From NCBI RefSeq assembly GCF_025118155.1, contig NW_026251398.1:248001-312000 (forward strand): 64,000 nt of DNA. Direction: 5' to 3'. Both the position numbers and the translations under genes were made by a program. The notes beneath the pieces are model-generated. The model was not told the DNA's origin and made no database searches. It was given only the letters and a program-made list of their open reading frames with translations. This DNA comes from Cokeromyces recurvatus. Lineage: Eukaryota > Mucoromycota > Mucoromycetes > Mucorales > Mucoraceae. Shown one piece after another: positions 16,801 to 26,997 of this stretch. Each line of letters opens with the position of its first letter. The stretch's first letter is position 1.

Positions 16801-17779
16801 ACGAAGTATCTGATTCCATACCCTTTCTTTGTTTATATCGCTTTTTTGCAATAGCCGGGATAGTAGACTAAAACAAATAAGAATCAACATTTAAAAAATA
16901 TTCTCTTTTTTTTTCTTTTGTTTGTATACAAATAATATATACCTTCTTCTTCTTTCTCTTTCGTTTAACAAGTGGCATATTAGGCCCGTCCTTTAAAGCA
17001 CTTCCCATAATTGATGTCTGTATAGTTTGCTGTTGTTGTTCCTTATTTATTTCAAATAATTCAGGCTTTTCTTCCACTTCCTTTTCAATTAATAAAGGTA
17101 CATCCGTATGTGTTGGTGTTAACCCTGCCTTTTGCTCCATCAAAGTCTGTTTTAGTTGTTCACGCAGTGTTTGACCTGATCGACCAATTAATTTAGAGGA
17201 CTTGAGCAAATCAGAAGACCAAGAAGCAGTACTATTAAAAAATATGCTTAGAAAAAAAAAACTGAAATACAATTGTATGCGTGCTATGTTTACGAAAGTT
17301 TTTCCAAAAGACCCGTACGGGCTTCCTTTTTCAGCTTTTGTTCAATATATTTCTCAAGTTTTCTTCTTTTTTTCTTGGACATGTATTTGATAGGCTATGT
17401 AAAACCAATAAGTAAATTGCACAGAAGTAACATATGATATCTTTACCTCTTTGTAGGATTGTGTAGTATGTTTCTTTTGCTCGACTGATTGGTCATTCTG
17501 ACCTGGAATAATCATTAATTCATTGGTATCACTAATAGTTAAAAAATAAAATAAAATAAAAAAAACAGATTAATTATCATGCTAATAAACAAATGTTGAT
17601 TTTTACTTGTCAGTTGTAGTAGCTTTAGCGGCATTAGGTGTTATGATCGATTGTTTATGTTCAGGATCAAACATTTGTGGTGCTAAACCACCACTTCGAG
17701 CTTTTGGATGAGGTCGTTGTGTAGGCTTCATAGAAGAAGCACGAGCTTTTTCATTATATCTTGGTCTTGATTTTCCCAT
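13815..17779 (-). CDS. DHR1: DEAH-box RNA helicase DHR1/Ecm16 (DHX37), small-subunit ribosome biogenesis
   Basis: Nucleolar helicase that unwinds U3 snoRNA from pre-18S rRNA in the SSU processome. Eight exons: 17607-17779, 17447-17531, 17294-17394, 16943-17231, 15038-16867, 14871-14971, 14015-14818, 13815-13944; 3513 nt, 1170 aa. Motif I GETGSGKT is near residue 372, DEAHE near 466, SAT in VIMSATL, and motif [12 protein letters not shown], all intact. A long acidic insert ([12 protein letters not shown]) between the RecA lobes and the ending '[13 protein letters not shown]' are characteristic of DHX37 rather than other DEAH helicases. The N-terminal exons encode a basic, low-complexity region. 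It shares a 177-bp divergent promoter with ESF2, another SSU-processome gene. Confidence 0.94.
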
Positions 17780-17956
17780 ACTGCAAAACGATTGATGAAA
17801 CCAGATCTATAAAGAAATAGTTTTTTTTTATATATATATCGAAAAAAAAAGTAAATATCATACTAGCTGCATTTTTAAGTGTGTGACTTGTTTTTAGCTG
17901 TAAAAAGCCACACTTTCCAGTCAGTTTCCTTTATTTTTCTTCAAAGATCTATAACA
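17780..17956. promoter_or_regulatory. Shared divergent promoter of DHR1 and ESF2
   Basis: Only 177 bp separate the two start codons of genes that act in the same nucleolar complex. The spacer contains T-rich tracts on both sides and a mixed-sequence core (about 17872-17925). I see no exact PAC or RRPE element of yeast ribosome-biogenesis promoters. Confidence 0.55.
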
Positions 17957-19127
17957 ATGTCTGCAAAAAAAGAAGATCTTTTTGGTTTAGAAAATGATAG
18001 TGAGGAAGAGAACAATGTTTCATTTGATGAAGAAGAAGAAGATAGCCGATTCTCAAGAGCCAATCTTCAAAAGAATACATTAAATGACAGTGATGAGGAA
18101 GAAAGTGATGCTGCTGATGATAGCGATGTTGAAGAGCCTGAAGAGATTGAAGATCATTACGAAGAAAAAGATGAGGAAGAAAAGAATGATGACGATGAAC
18201 AAGAACTCGAAAACAAACCACATGAAGATGACAAAAAAGCTGATGATTTTGAAGATGATGAAGGCTATGATGCTCCTGAGGATCTTAGTGAATTTGGAGC
18301 CCAATCAAAAACTAAATCTAAATCTAAAAAGAAGATAAAGAAACTAACACCTGAAGAACTCAAAAAATTCGAAAAGGCGATAAAGAAAACAGGTGTTTGT
18401 TATCTTTCACGTATTCCACCATTTATGCAACCTAGACAGCTTCGATCGATCCTATCAAAATATACTGAAATTGGTCGTATTTATTTAGTGCCAGAAGGTA
18501 AAGAAAAAAAAAGTCTACAATATTATTTATATAGTAACCCTTTGTTATAGATCCCAAAACTACAGCACGTCGTAAAAAGTATACAAGAAATAGACGAACA
18601 AATTTTATTGAAGGCTGGGTCGAGTTTAAAGATAAAAAAACAGCAAAGGCATTAGCCGAGCATTTAAATATGAAACAAATTGGAGGAAAGCGTAAAAGTG
18701 TATATTATCATGAGATTTGGAATATTAAATATTTACCTAAGTTTAAATGGCACCATTTGACAGAACAAATGGGTAAGTGTGTAAACTATTATGTATAAGA
18801 AATTAAACTAATTAAAAAAAAAAAATACTAGCTCATGAAAGACAGGCTCGTCAAAAACGTCTATTGACTGAAATTGCTCAAGCTAACAGAGAAAATAAAG
18901 TATATATCCAAAACGTACAACGAGCCAAAAAGATGCAGCAAAAGCAAGAAAAGAAACGTCAACTTGAGGACAACCCTGATGAAGAAGTACCTATTAAAAG
19001 AACATTTAAGCAAAGAGATAAAGTTGAACGTGAAGTGGACCTCAATGAATCTGGTAAAAAAGCTTTGGATAAAATTAATGATAATCATTTGAAGAATGTA
19101 TTAGGAAATATCTTTTCCAAGAAATAA
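17957..19127 (+). CDS. ESF2: Pre-rRNA processing factor ESF2/ABT1
   Basis: ESF2 (ABT1 in animals) is an RRM protein of the SSU processome needed for early cleavages of pre-18S rRNA; in yeast it stimulates the helicase Dbp8. Exons 17957-18497, 18551-18772, 18832-19127; 1059 nt, 352 aa. Residues 1-125 are strongly acidic (runs of Glu and Asp), followed by a basic patch and the RRM with GVCYLSRIPPFMQP, 'LRSILSKYTEIGRIYLVPE', 'NFIEGWVEFKDK' and 'YYHEIWNIKYLPKFKWHHL', the diagnostic ESF2/ABT1 core. The C-terminus is a lysine-rich helix. An in-frame ATG at 17879 exists only by reading through the 5' region; the ATG at 17957 starts the conserved protein. Confidence 0.93.
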
Positions 19128-19200
19128 ATAGTTTTTTTTTATTAAAATTAATAATTTAAAAGATTTCTTGACAGCCTGTCTTTTAATAACTTTGATAAAG

Positions 19201-21777
19201 CTATACACAAATATTAAAAAAAAAAAAAAAAGTTAGTATATCTATATTTTTTACAAGTTTGTATACTTTACATCTTCGATAAAAAGTTGGCCTAGTAGCA
19301 GTCAAGTAAAGCGAATATGATCTTGTTTGGCCATCGTCTAATGCAACTGATCTCAAGAATGGATAAGCTGCGGCTGGATCAATTAATGCGTAATTTAAAT
19401 AAAGAACGCCACTCCAACCGCTCTTTACTGTAGGCGCAATTGCTTTAAGTCGTTGATCCCATTCTTGCGTAACAAATTCTGGTATACGAATATAGTCTGC
19501 TAAAATGGGTGTCATAGGTAATTGTTGAATACCATGAATAAATTCCAAGTATCTTCCAAAATAAGTTGTCTATACAAATAACAATAGGTTACTTAATACT
19601 ATATATGAATTAATTTCATGATTATTTACATAATCTAATTTTTGCTCAAAGAAGATGCCGACTACTTTATTTTTTATCATCTCAGGAGGTCGATTCAGGT
19701 TACCGTCTAGCATCCAAAAATACTCATATGTTGTACGTTTAATCATTGCCAATTGTAAGTTTGCCAAGTTCTTGAGTGCTTCATTCTGTGTTGCTAAACC
19801 CCATAACTTGCAACCCCAATAAAAATTCACTGCCTAAAATAACCACATTAATCTTTCAAATTTTCTTTTTATTTTTATTCTTTATTTTTTATTTTTTCGT
19901 GTTTATACAGTTACCTCAGGTACTGACTCCTGATCACGTCCATCTAGGGCTCCATTCACTTTAATACCACCTGCCCAACTATGTCCTGCAAACCAATCCC
20001 AGCTTCTAAATTGAGCAAACCATTCGTCTTGTACCGGATTATTTACATCTCTAATCAATGCCTCTGTCCATTGTTTAAGGTCTGTTGATCGCCATGTAGG
20101 ATCTAAACTGTTAAGGATGGCTGCTGTTACAATAAAATATCCTTGATGATAATGGTGGTCGTTGTAGTAGCTATGTCCAAATCCTGCATCCCTATTCCCT
20201 GTACCTCCCATTGAAGTTGGCAGTCCAGACGTAGCTACAATCCCTTTATACCGTTTATCATATTGAAAACTAGCCCCTTTGACTTTATTATCTAGAAAAG
20301 GCCCCATTACAGCTTTAAGTTTACTAAGCGCTAATTCTGCTAGTTCTTCATTAACTAGGCCTGTTGTTTGTGGCTTGTTCAGAATAAGTGCTAGTAGAGC
20401 TAGTTTTTGTAAACCTTTTCCAGCAAAATAAGTATCGTCTAAAGTAATTGTATGTTCTGTATAGTTGGTGTTGCGGATTTCATCAGCCAAAGTCGTCAAA
20501 ATTTCGTTACGAGTTGTAGTATCAGGTACAGGCTGCTGGGGGAACCAATCAACAGCAGGCAAATCTGATTCAACTAAAGTCCAAGAATTGCCGATCACTG
20601 CTCTCATGGGGCCCTTAGATGACGAATTAAGGATAATATTGGTGATCTTTTGAGCACTTGTAAGTGTTTTAAGATGATGAGCATACGCATATATTAAAAG
20701 ATCCTTGTTAGTGTCACCTTGTTTTATCCAATCAATACGATAATTTGCACTATAAAGAAATATAATTCATAATAAATCAATGATCATAATACTCTTAAAT
20801 ATAATATTTGTATATCTATTCTATTACCCTCCATCATCAATTGTTACTTTTCCTCCAGTCGCCCAAACACCATGATATGCATCTAATGTTGCTTCATCTT
20901 CAGGACGAGGTAGTTTTGTGACCTGTATAACTCCATTATAAGGCTCAGTCGCAACTAGCAAATTCATATTTGTCTGCTTTAATGTAATTGGCTTTCCCAA
21001 TACGTACACCAACCATGTTGATCCATTATTCAATGTTATCTTAAATTTCTGTCCTGTTGTAACATCATTACCATCAGCTTTTACGTTTATGATTGCATGT
21101 TGGGTGAAAAACTGGGGTGTCAATGTCTGATATTGTGCAGTGATAAATGCACTACCTCGTGTAATAGGAAATACTATATTACTACCACTCTGGCTTGATA
21201 ATTTCAATTGAGCACTCAGCAAGTCCCATTGTGTTACAAGTGGTGAAGGCCTTGAACTCCATTCCTTTGCAGAAATTCTAAAATCTATTACAGCAGAGTT
21301 GATGGCGTATCCTGCAGGAGTGGCAGGTACATTATTCATGGCTGGATATCCACCAATAATTGGCTGACCTGGTTGCGAAATTGACACACCCCAATTAGAG
21401 TCACCATCCAAAACTCGTAAAATATAAGGATCAGGTGTGGTAGGTGCTATATTGTTTACACTAGGGTAAAAGAGGTTACTAATCCATGAGCATGTAGGCA
21501 CAGGAGTTTGTTTTGCAAAATTAGAGTCTGCGTATATTGGTGGGAAAGGATGATCAATAACAGGAAAGACAGAAGGAATGCCACTGGCAGTAATGGGCAT
21601 AAAGACACGATTTAAGTTAGAATGTGATGCTTTTTGAGAAATATCAAGTAAGAGTGAATTAAGCAGGTTTGTATTATTAATTTGGTTAATATTTGATATA
21701 GCAGCATAAGCTTTATCAAATATAAGAAAGAGTAGCAATATATACAAATTGCTACTAAGAGCAACTGAATATTTCAT
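19201..21777 (-). CDS. Secreted endo-1,3-beta-glucanase, GH81 (ENG1/ACF2 family)
   Basis: GH81 enzymes cleave beta-1,3-glucan inside the chain; fungi use them in cell separation and wall remodelling. Exons 20828-21777, 19915-20749, 19630-19833, 19201-19569; 2358 nt, 785 aa. Residues 1-25 form a signal peptide (hydrophobic core [10 protein letters not shown], cleavage likely after AYA). The N-terminal beta-sandwich domain starts near 'NRVFMPI'. The catalytic region contains [18 protein letters not shown] and, further on, [10 protein letters not shown], which carry the catalytic Asp/Glu residues of the family. No carbohydrate-binding or GPI segment is seen. The last about 20 residues after RRC are low complexity and may hide a missed intron. 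It converges on ESF2 with 73 bp between stop codons. Confidence 0.92.
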
Positions 21778-21932
21778 TTTGATAAAAAAAAAAAATACAA
21801 AAAAAAAAAGACAAAAAGAAAACCAGGTATTTTATCAGTATAACTGTGCTTGCCAAAAAGATATAACATAGTATGAATTAAAATTTTATATGCAGACTCC
21901 AAGGTTATTTTTATTTTTTTGTTTTGTATCCG

Positions 21933-23217
21933 TTAACTTTCCAATACATCCTTTAATGACGTAGTTGCAGAGCCACGTTTCTTTGGTAAAGGTGTATTTT
22001 CTGAAGGCTTCCAACCAATCTAGTTATAAGCAATTTTTAATAAATATGGTATACTTATAAATAATTTTTACAAAATTACCAGATAAATTATTTGAAATGT
22101 TGCTGGAATTGTACCGTCTGGATTTCCATGTAACTCTAATTAAAAAATATTAAAATGATATATGCATTATGCCTTTTCATTCATACCTTTATATATAGCA
22201 GCAGCAGCAATAAGTGTATCTCTCTTAATAAATGGTTGTCTATTAATTAAAAAAAAATTAACTGCTAGTTCATTCTTATTATATATATATATATATACCT
22301 AGTCAACACTGCATTGCTTTCTCCCATAGCTCTCAAATCCTGCATTAACTCAAATGCACTTGGATAATTTACTTGAATATCTTCTACATCCACTGTTATT
22401 AAGCTAAATCCTGCCCTACTTAAAAGCCTTGACATATTGCTTGATTCAACCATGGGTGAAATACGTGGTGAGATGCCATTTTCACGCTCATTCTCAGCCA
22501 ACTGTAATGATGTCCGTAGTTCAAAGAGAGTATCACCGCCTAGCATGGCACCAATAAAGACACCATCTGGTTTAAGAGCTTTTTTAATTTGTATGAGGGT
22601 ACCTGGCAAGTCATTTACCCAGTTTAGTGACATACTACTGACAACGGCATCTAGGGAATTTTCCGGGAATGGTAAATGTTCTTCATCGATTACACGACGT
22701 TCAACTTGAACTGCCAAGGTATTAGTAAATTTAAATTAAAAAAAAATATATATATAAGGTAACAAGTATTTACCTTCATAAGGTATATTTATATCTCGAT
22801 TTAACGCTTTTTCTACGGTTAACAAAGGGTTAATTTCAATTATGTACTTGGAATTCAAAGTTTGGATTACCTGACATGTCACACATTATTAACTTGTTCA
22901 TCTTCTCTTTTTTCACATGCTTAATAATGTGTCCACAACCAGAACCCAAATCAACTACTGTATTAAAACTACGATTAACATCCTAAATAATAACAAATTA
23001 ATGTACCGTCTATTTCCATGCCATTGTAATTTACCAAAAGTCGATCTGCTACTCGGGCTGCTACTGTATCCCGCAAATAATCCACAGTTCGGCTTTGTTC
23101 AACATCAAGAGCGGCACGATCTCTTTGAAGACGTTTAGCATGACGATCAAAGACTTGGAAAGGCGCCGTTGTATAATGACGCCTAATAGATAATGATCGA
23201 ATAACAGTGGATAACAT
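21933..23217 (-). CDS. NDUFAF5: Mitochondrial complex I assembly factor NDUFAF5
   Basis: NDUFAF5 is a SAM-dependent-methyltransferase-fold protein of the mitochondrial matrix that hydroxylates an arginine of complex I subunit NDUFS7. Seven exons: 23035-23217, 22871-22982, 22774-22812, 22299-22710, 22187-22239, 22080-22135, 21933-22019; 942 nt, 313 aa. The N-terminus is basic and Ser-rich (targeting signal), then '[14 protein letters not shown]', motif [12 protein letters not shown], 'CDMSEKAL', '[13 protein letters not shown]', '[13 protein letters not shown]', '[10 protein letters not shown]' and the ending IGWKPSE...GSATTSL, colinear with animal NDUFAF5. Its presence implies the organism has respiratory complex I, which Saccharomyces lacks. 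It lies 111 bp downstream of MRF1 in the same orientation, also mitochondrial. Confidence 0.94.
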
Positions 23218-23328
23218 TAATGTAATAATAAAACAGACAAAAAAAAAAAAAAAAAATCTGGGGTATTGTTTATTATTGTTTAATCTCAGTTTAAGTCTAT
23301 CAATATTTATTATTATGTACAAGCCTGT

Positions 23329-24515
23329 TTACTCATCTAAAAGAATTGATTCCATTAAATAATATTTTTGAAGTGGCTCAATGACGTGCATTAATCCTTC
23401 TCCAGAAACAATCTGTTCTAATTCATACAGTGTCAAGTTGATACGATGATCTGTGACACGGTTTTGAGGATAATTATAGGTTCGTATCTTTTCTGATCTA
23501 TCGCCTGACCCAATCTGCTTATTACGTGACTGACGGCGCTCCATATCAACACGTTGTCGCTCTTGCTCAAAGATCTTTGCTCGTAATACTTTGAGTGCCT
23601 TAAGTTTATTCTTATGCTGCGAGCGTTCATCTTGCATTGCTATTGTAATACCCGTAGGTAAATGGGTGATACGGACCGCACTATCAGTTGTATTTACATG
23701 TTGGCCACCCGCGCCCGATGACCTGTAAACATCTATTCTTAAATCAGAATCTTTGATATCAATATCTACTGAATTAGGCTCTGGTAGAATAGCGACTGTT
23801 ACTGTTGAGGTATGTATACGACCCTGTGTTTCTGTTGCTGGTACCCGCTGAACCCTGTGCACTCCTGATTCATATTTGAGAAATGTAAACACATTGCGTC
23901 CACCTATACTCACTGTTAAATCCTTTAATCCTTTGGCTTCTTCTGAGCTGGAAATTATCTCCCATTTCCAACGCTGTAGCTGTGCAAATCTCTCATACAT
24001 TCGGCTAAGATCAGCAACAAATAACGACGCCTCATCTCCGCCTGCCCCTGCACGAATTTCTAAAATTGCACTTATAGCATTATCAGCTGCATCCTTTGGA
24101 GCTAATTCTTCTAACAGATTTTTTTCTACTTGTTGGAGAGCCTGGGTAATGTCGTTAGACTCCTCCTGGGCAAGCTTTGCTAATTCTGGATCCTCTGATA
24201 AATTCTGTAATTCTGCAAGATCCTGACGATGCTTTAACCATTCATCAAAGAGAGCTTTTGAAGTTGTAAGTTTAGCCAGTTCCTTTGAGGCTGAAGTAAG
24301 TTCTGCGGGTGATAAGTTGATATTATTGAGTTGACAGAGTAGTGTATCATGGCGATCGGACAATGCTTTGAGACGAGTTTCAATTGGTGGAGTAATTATA
24401 GAAGATGGCAAAAAAGCTAATAGAATAGATAATGAGTATTAATTTGTGTATATAATATTTGTTTCTTACCTTTTGTAGAATATCTTGATATTTGAATAAA
24501 AGCTCGCTTAAACAT
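23329..24515 (-). CDS. MRF1: Mitochondrial peptide chain release factor 1
   Basis: Class I release factor that reads UAA/UAG and hydrolyses peptidyl-tRNA on mitochondrial ribosomes. Two exons, 24470-24515 and 23329-24416; 1134 nt, 377 aa. The first exon encodes a basic targeting peptide (MFKRAFIQISRYSTK). The PCRF domain contains 'ILEIRAGAGGDEASLF'; the catalytic GGQ lies in SSGAGGQHVN; the anticodon-recognition loop region follows 'EIISSSEEAKGLKDLT' and contains 'SGVHRVQRVPATETQGR', where the PAT tripeptide marks RF1 specificity. The stop is at 23329-23331. Its start is 210 bp from that of DCP2 on the other strand, so the two share a promoter region. Confidence 0.95.
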
Positions 24516-24725
24516 TATTTATGTAGTGAAAGCAAGGGGTACAAAATTCAAAACAAAGAGAATATAAGCTATTAAGTCACACAGTCTACCAATAATGGGC
24601 TTTTTTTTTATTATTTACTTATTTATTTATTTTTTTATTATTTTCTCTTATATAATGCCGCCGATATAATACGCCCTTATAGCAAACAATATATTTTATT
24701 TTCTTTTCTCTTATAAAATTAAATT

Positions 24726-26237
24726 ATGCAAGAAAGTGCAGTGTTTACAAGTTTAACATTTGAAGAAATCTTGGACGATTTATCTAGGTATTCTATATAA
24801 AAAAAAAAAGGCAAAATAAAAAAATAAAAAAAAAACTAAAATTTGAAATTAGTCGTTTTATCATCAACGTACCGGAAGCAGAACTTTCTTCAGTAGAGCG
24901 AATTTGCTTTCAAGTAGAACAAGCACATTGGTTTTATGAAGATTTTGTTCGAGAATTAAGACCTGAATTACCCTCTTTTCAACTTAAAAGTTTTTCTGCA
25001 AGAAATATCCTTTTCTATATTTATAAAAATATATTATTCATTTTATTTTCATTACTATTAACTTTTGTTTATTTATCCTTAACGATTATTTTTACTTTTT
25101 AAGCATTGTCCACTTTTACATCAATGGGCTCATGAACACGAACGCGCTTATGCAGATTTTATGCAATATCGTTTCCGTATTCCTGTTTGTGGTGCCATTA
25201 TATTGAATACCACGTTAGATAAATGTGTTTTGGTTAAAGGATGGAGTTCAAAATCGGGATGGGGTTTTCCAAAAGGAAAGATCAATCAAGATGAAGAATA
25301 TGATAAATGTGCAATAAGAGAAGTAAATGATGATTACAAAGCATTCTGATTATATGTATCTTATTTACTTGATTTATGATTAGGTTTTAGAAGAAACGGG
25401 ATTTGATATTGGTCCTTTATTAAAAAAAACAGATTATGCTGAATTAACCATGCGTGAACAACGTATCCGATTATATATAATTCAGGGAGTACCCGAAGAT
25501 ACGCAATTCATACCAAGAACAAGAAAAGAGATTAGTGTAAATATATAGAAGATAAATATATATATATATAAATATATATATACGCTTTTAATTAACTGTT
25601 TGTAATAGCAAATTTCCTGGGTTAAATTAGAAGATTTGCCAACATATAAAACTACTGAATCATCAACAAGGAATAATAATTCAAATCTAAACTATGTAAA
25701 ATCAGGGCCTTATCGTTTTTATATGGTTGTACCATTTATAAAGTAAGTAAAAAAGGAATAAATAGATGCATTCTGATGACTTACGATGTTTTAAGTAAAT
25801 TGAGACATTTTGTAAATCAACGTAAAAAGGCTTTAAGAAAGGAAAAAGGGAAATCTCCTCGACCCAGTAAGCCTGCTGAATCCTCCCTTAAATCGCTTTT
25901 GGGTGTTAATGAGACGAGTTCTGCGACACAACCTACTACAGGACTTAATTTGCTTGATCAACTCTTTTTACCTAACAATGCACAACAACAAACTCTACCA
26001 CTTGCTACTAATGCACAACAACAGGCTCTACCACTTGCTGCTAATGCACAACAACAGACTCTACCACTTGCTGCTAATGCACAACAGCATAGAGCTTCAT
26101 TTGTTGAAGAATTATTAAAGTCACAAAATAGTGTAAATAATGATAACATGCGTCGAAACTCACTTTTAAGTGTGTTGCAAGGCCGTAGTAACAATAATAT
26201 GCCAAATACGTTTCATCAAGAGCAATATTTTGGCTGA
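24726..26237 (+). CDS. DCP2: mRNA-decapping enzyme DCP2 (Nudix hydrolase)
   Basis: DCP2 removes the 5' cap of mRNA in the cytoplasm, working with DCP1. Exons 24726-24787, 24853-25004, 25096-25322, 25384-25536, 25609-25742, 25796-26237; 1170 nt, 389 aa. The N-terminal regulatory domain ends in 'SFSARIFKHCPLLHQW', followed by the Nudix domain: GWGFPKGKI, then the box GX5EX7REVXEEXG with all catalytic Glu present, and Box B (MVVPFI-NKLRHF). Intron 2 is not GT-AG: it is a U12-type AT-AC intron (separate entry), and only its removal gives the conserved spacing. The C-terminus has three and a half 11-residue repeats and is short compared with yeast DCP2. For intron 5 the acceptor at 25793-25795 aligns Box B; one at 25757-25759 is also possible. 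Confidence 0.94.
25005..25095 (+). other. U12-type AT-AC intron in DCP2
   Basis: The intron begins ATATCCTTTT (exact U12 AT-AC donor) at 25005, has the U12 branch-site consensus TCCTTAAC at 25076-25083, and ends TTTTTAC at 25095, 12 nt after the branch site. No GT donor fits this junction. Splicing here joins AGA A to TT TTT and restores the conserved 'FSA-x3-K/A-HCPLL' spacing of DCP2; the six exons then sum to a multiple of three. Confidence 0.88.
25977..26090 (+). repeat. 33-bp coding tandem repeat in DCP2 C-terminus
   Basis: Three near-identical 33-bp units (25977-26009, 26010-26042, 26043-26075) plus a partial fourth encode NAQQQ[TA]LPLA[AT]. The Gln-Leu-Pro composition is of the short-linear-motif type common in DCP2 tails. 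Confidence 0.9.
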
Positions 26238-26658
26238 TATAACGATAATGATAATAAAGTTAATAATCATCATTACAGTCCTTAAATATCATTTTATTTC
26301 ATAAAGAGAAGTTAAGTTACATATAATTGATAGGAGTTACTTCAGTGAATCAAGCTTTTACAAAGGTGCTTGTTAGTGCTTTTTTTTTTCCTTAAAATTT
26401 GCTTTTTCTATATAACATTACTCTCCTTTTTTTTTAAGACGAAATAAACTGAACCTTTTTACTCTCTCCTTTTTATCGTAATACTAAGTATTTTAGACAT
26501 AGCTATGCATTAATTAATAAAAGAATAGCTGGTATTTTTAATTATTCATTGTATATTCAAAAGGAGAAAGGCTAATCCAGATAAATGCATAATCTAAAGC
26601 AGTTTTACGTTTTTTCCTCTTTTTTTTAAAAAAAATCAACAACATAATAATAATAATA
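26238..26658. other. Intergenic region between DCP2 and the UGT gene
   Basis: About 420 bp, AT-rich, with T-rich tracts and (AAT)n immediately before the UGT start at 26659. It holds the DCP2 3' flank and the UGT promoter; no other gene is seen. Confidence 0.5.
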
Positions 26659-26948
26659 ATGAAGATTGTTGTTGCTTATTGTAATAGTTGTTTCCTGAAA
26701 CTAATAGTATTACTTCTATTGGTTTGTTCTTGGGTAGTCGTGTCAGAGCCGTTTTCTTCACTTGAAGCCCAACAGCTTCAACTTATTCAACAAGCTTCTA
26801 AATTTGAAATTTTGCAAGACTTTAGAAAACCTAAACGAATTGCATTCAGCGCTTTTTTTGGTGGAGCATCCCATGTCAACTGGGTTCTTACTATTCTTGA
26901 TGAGTTGTCAACTCGAGATCATTCTACATTTTTTATTACAAACGTATT

Positions 26949-26997
<49 letters not shown>

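Noticed and set aside
17949..18338. Long alternative frames over the acidic region of ESF2, on both strands
   Set aside because: They arise from the repetitive GAA/GAT codons of the acidic tract; the ESF2 frame is the conserved one.
25005..25103. GT-AG or read-through interpretation of the DCP2 second intron, ending at AAG 25101-25103
   Set aside because: No GT donor fits, the acceptor AAG would lose the conserved IFK residues, and the U12 donor, branch and AC terminus are all exact.
25757..25795. Upstream acceptor (TAG at 25757-25759) for DCP2 intron 5
   Set aside because: It keeps frame but inserts 12 residues into Box B; the acceptor at 25793-25795 aligns with other DCP2 proteins. Transcript data could overturn this.
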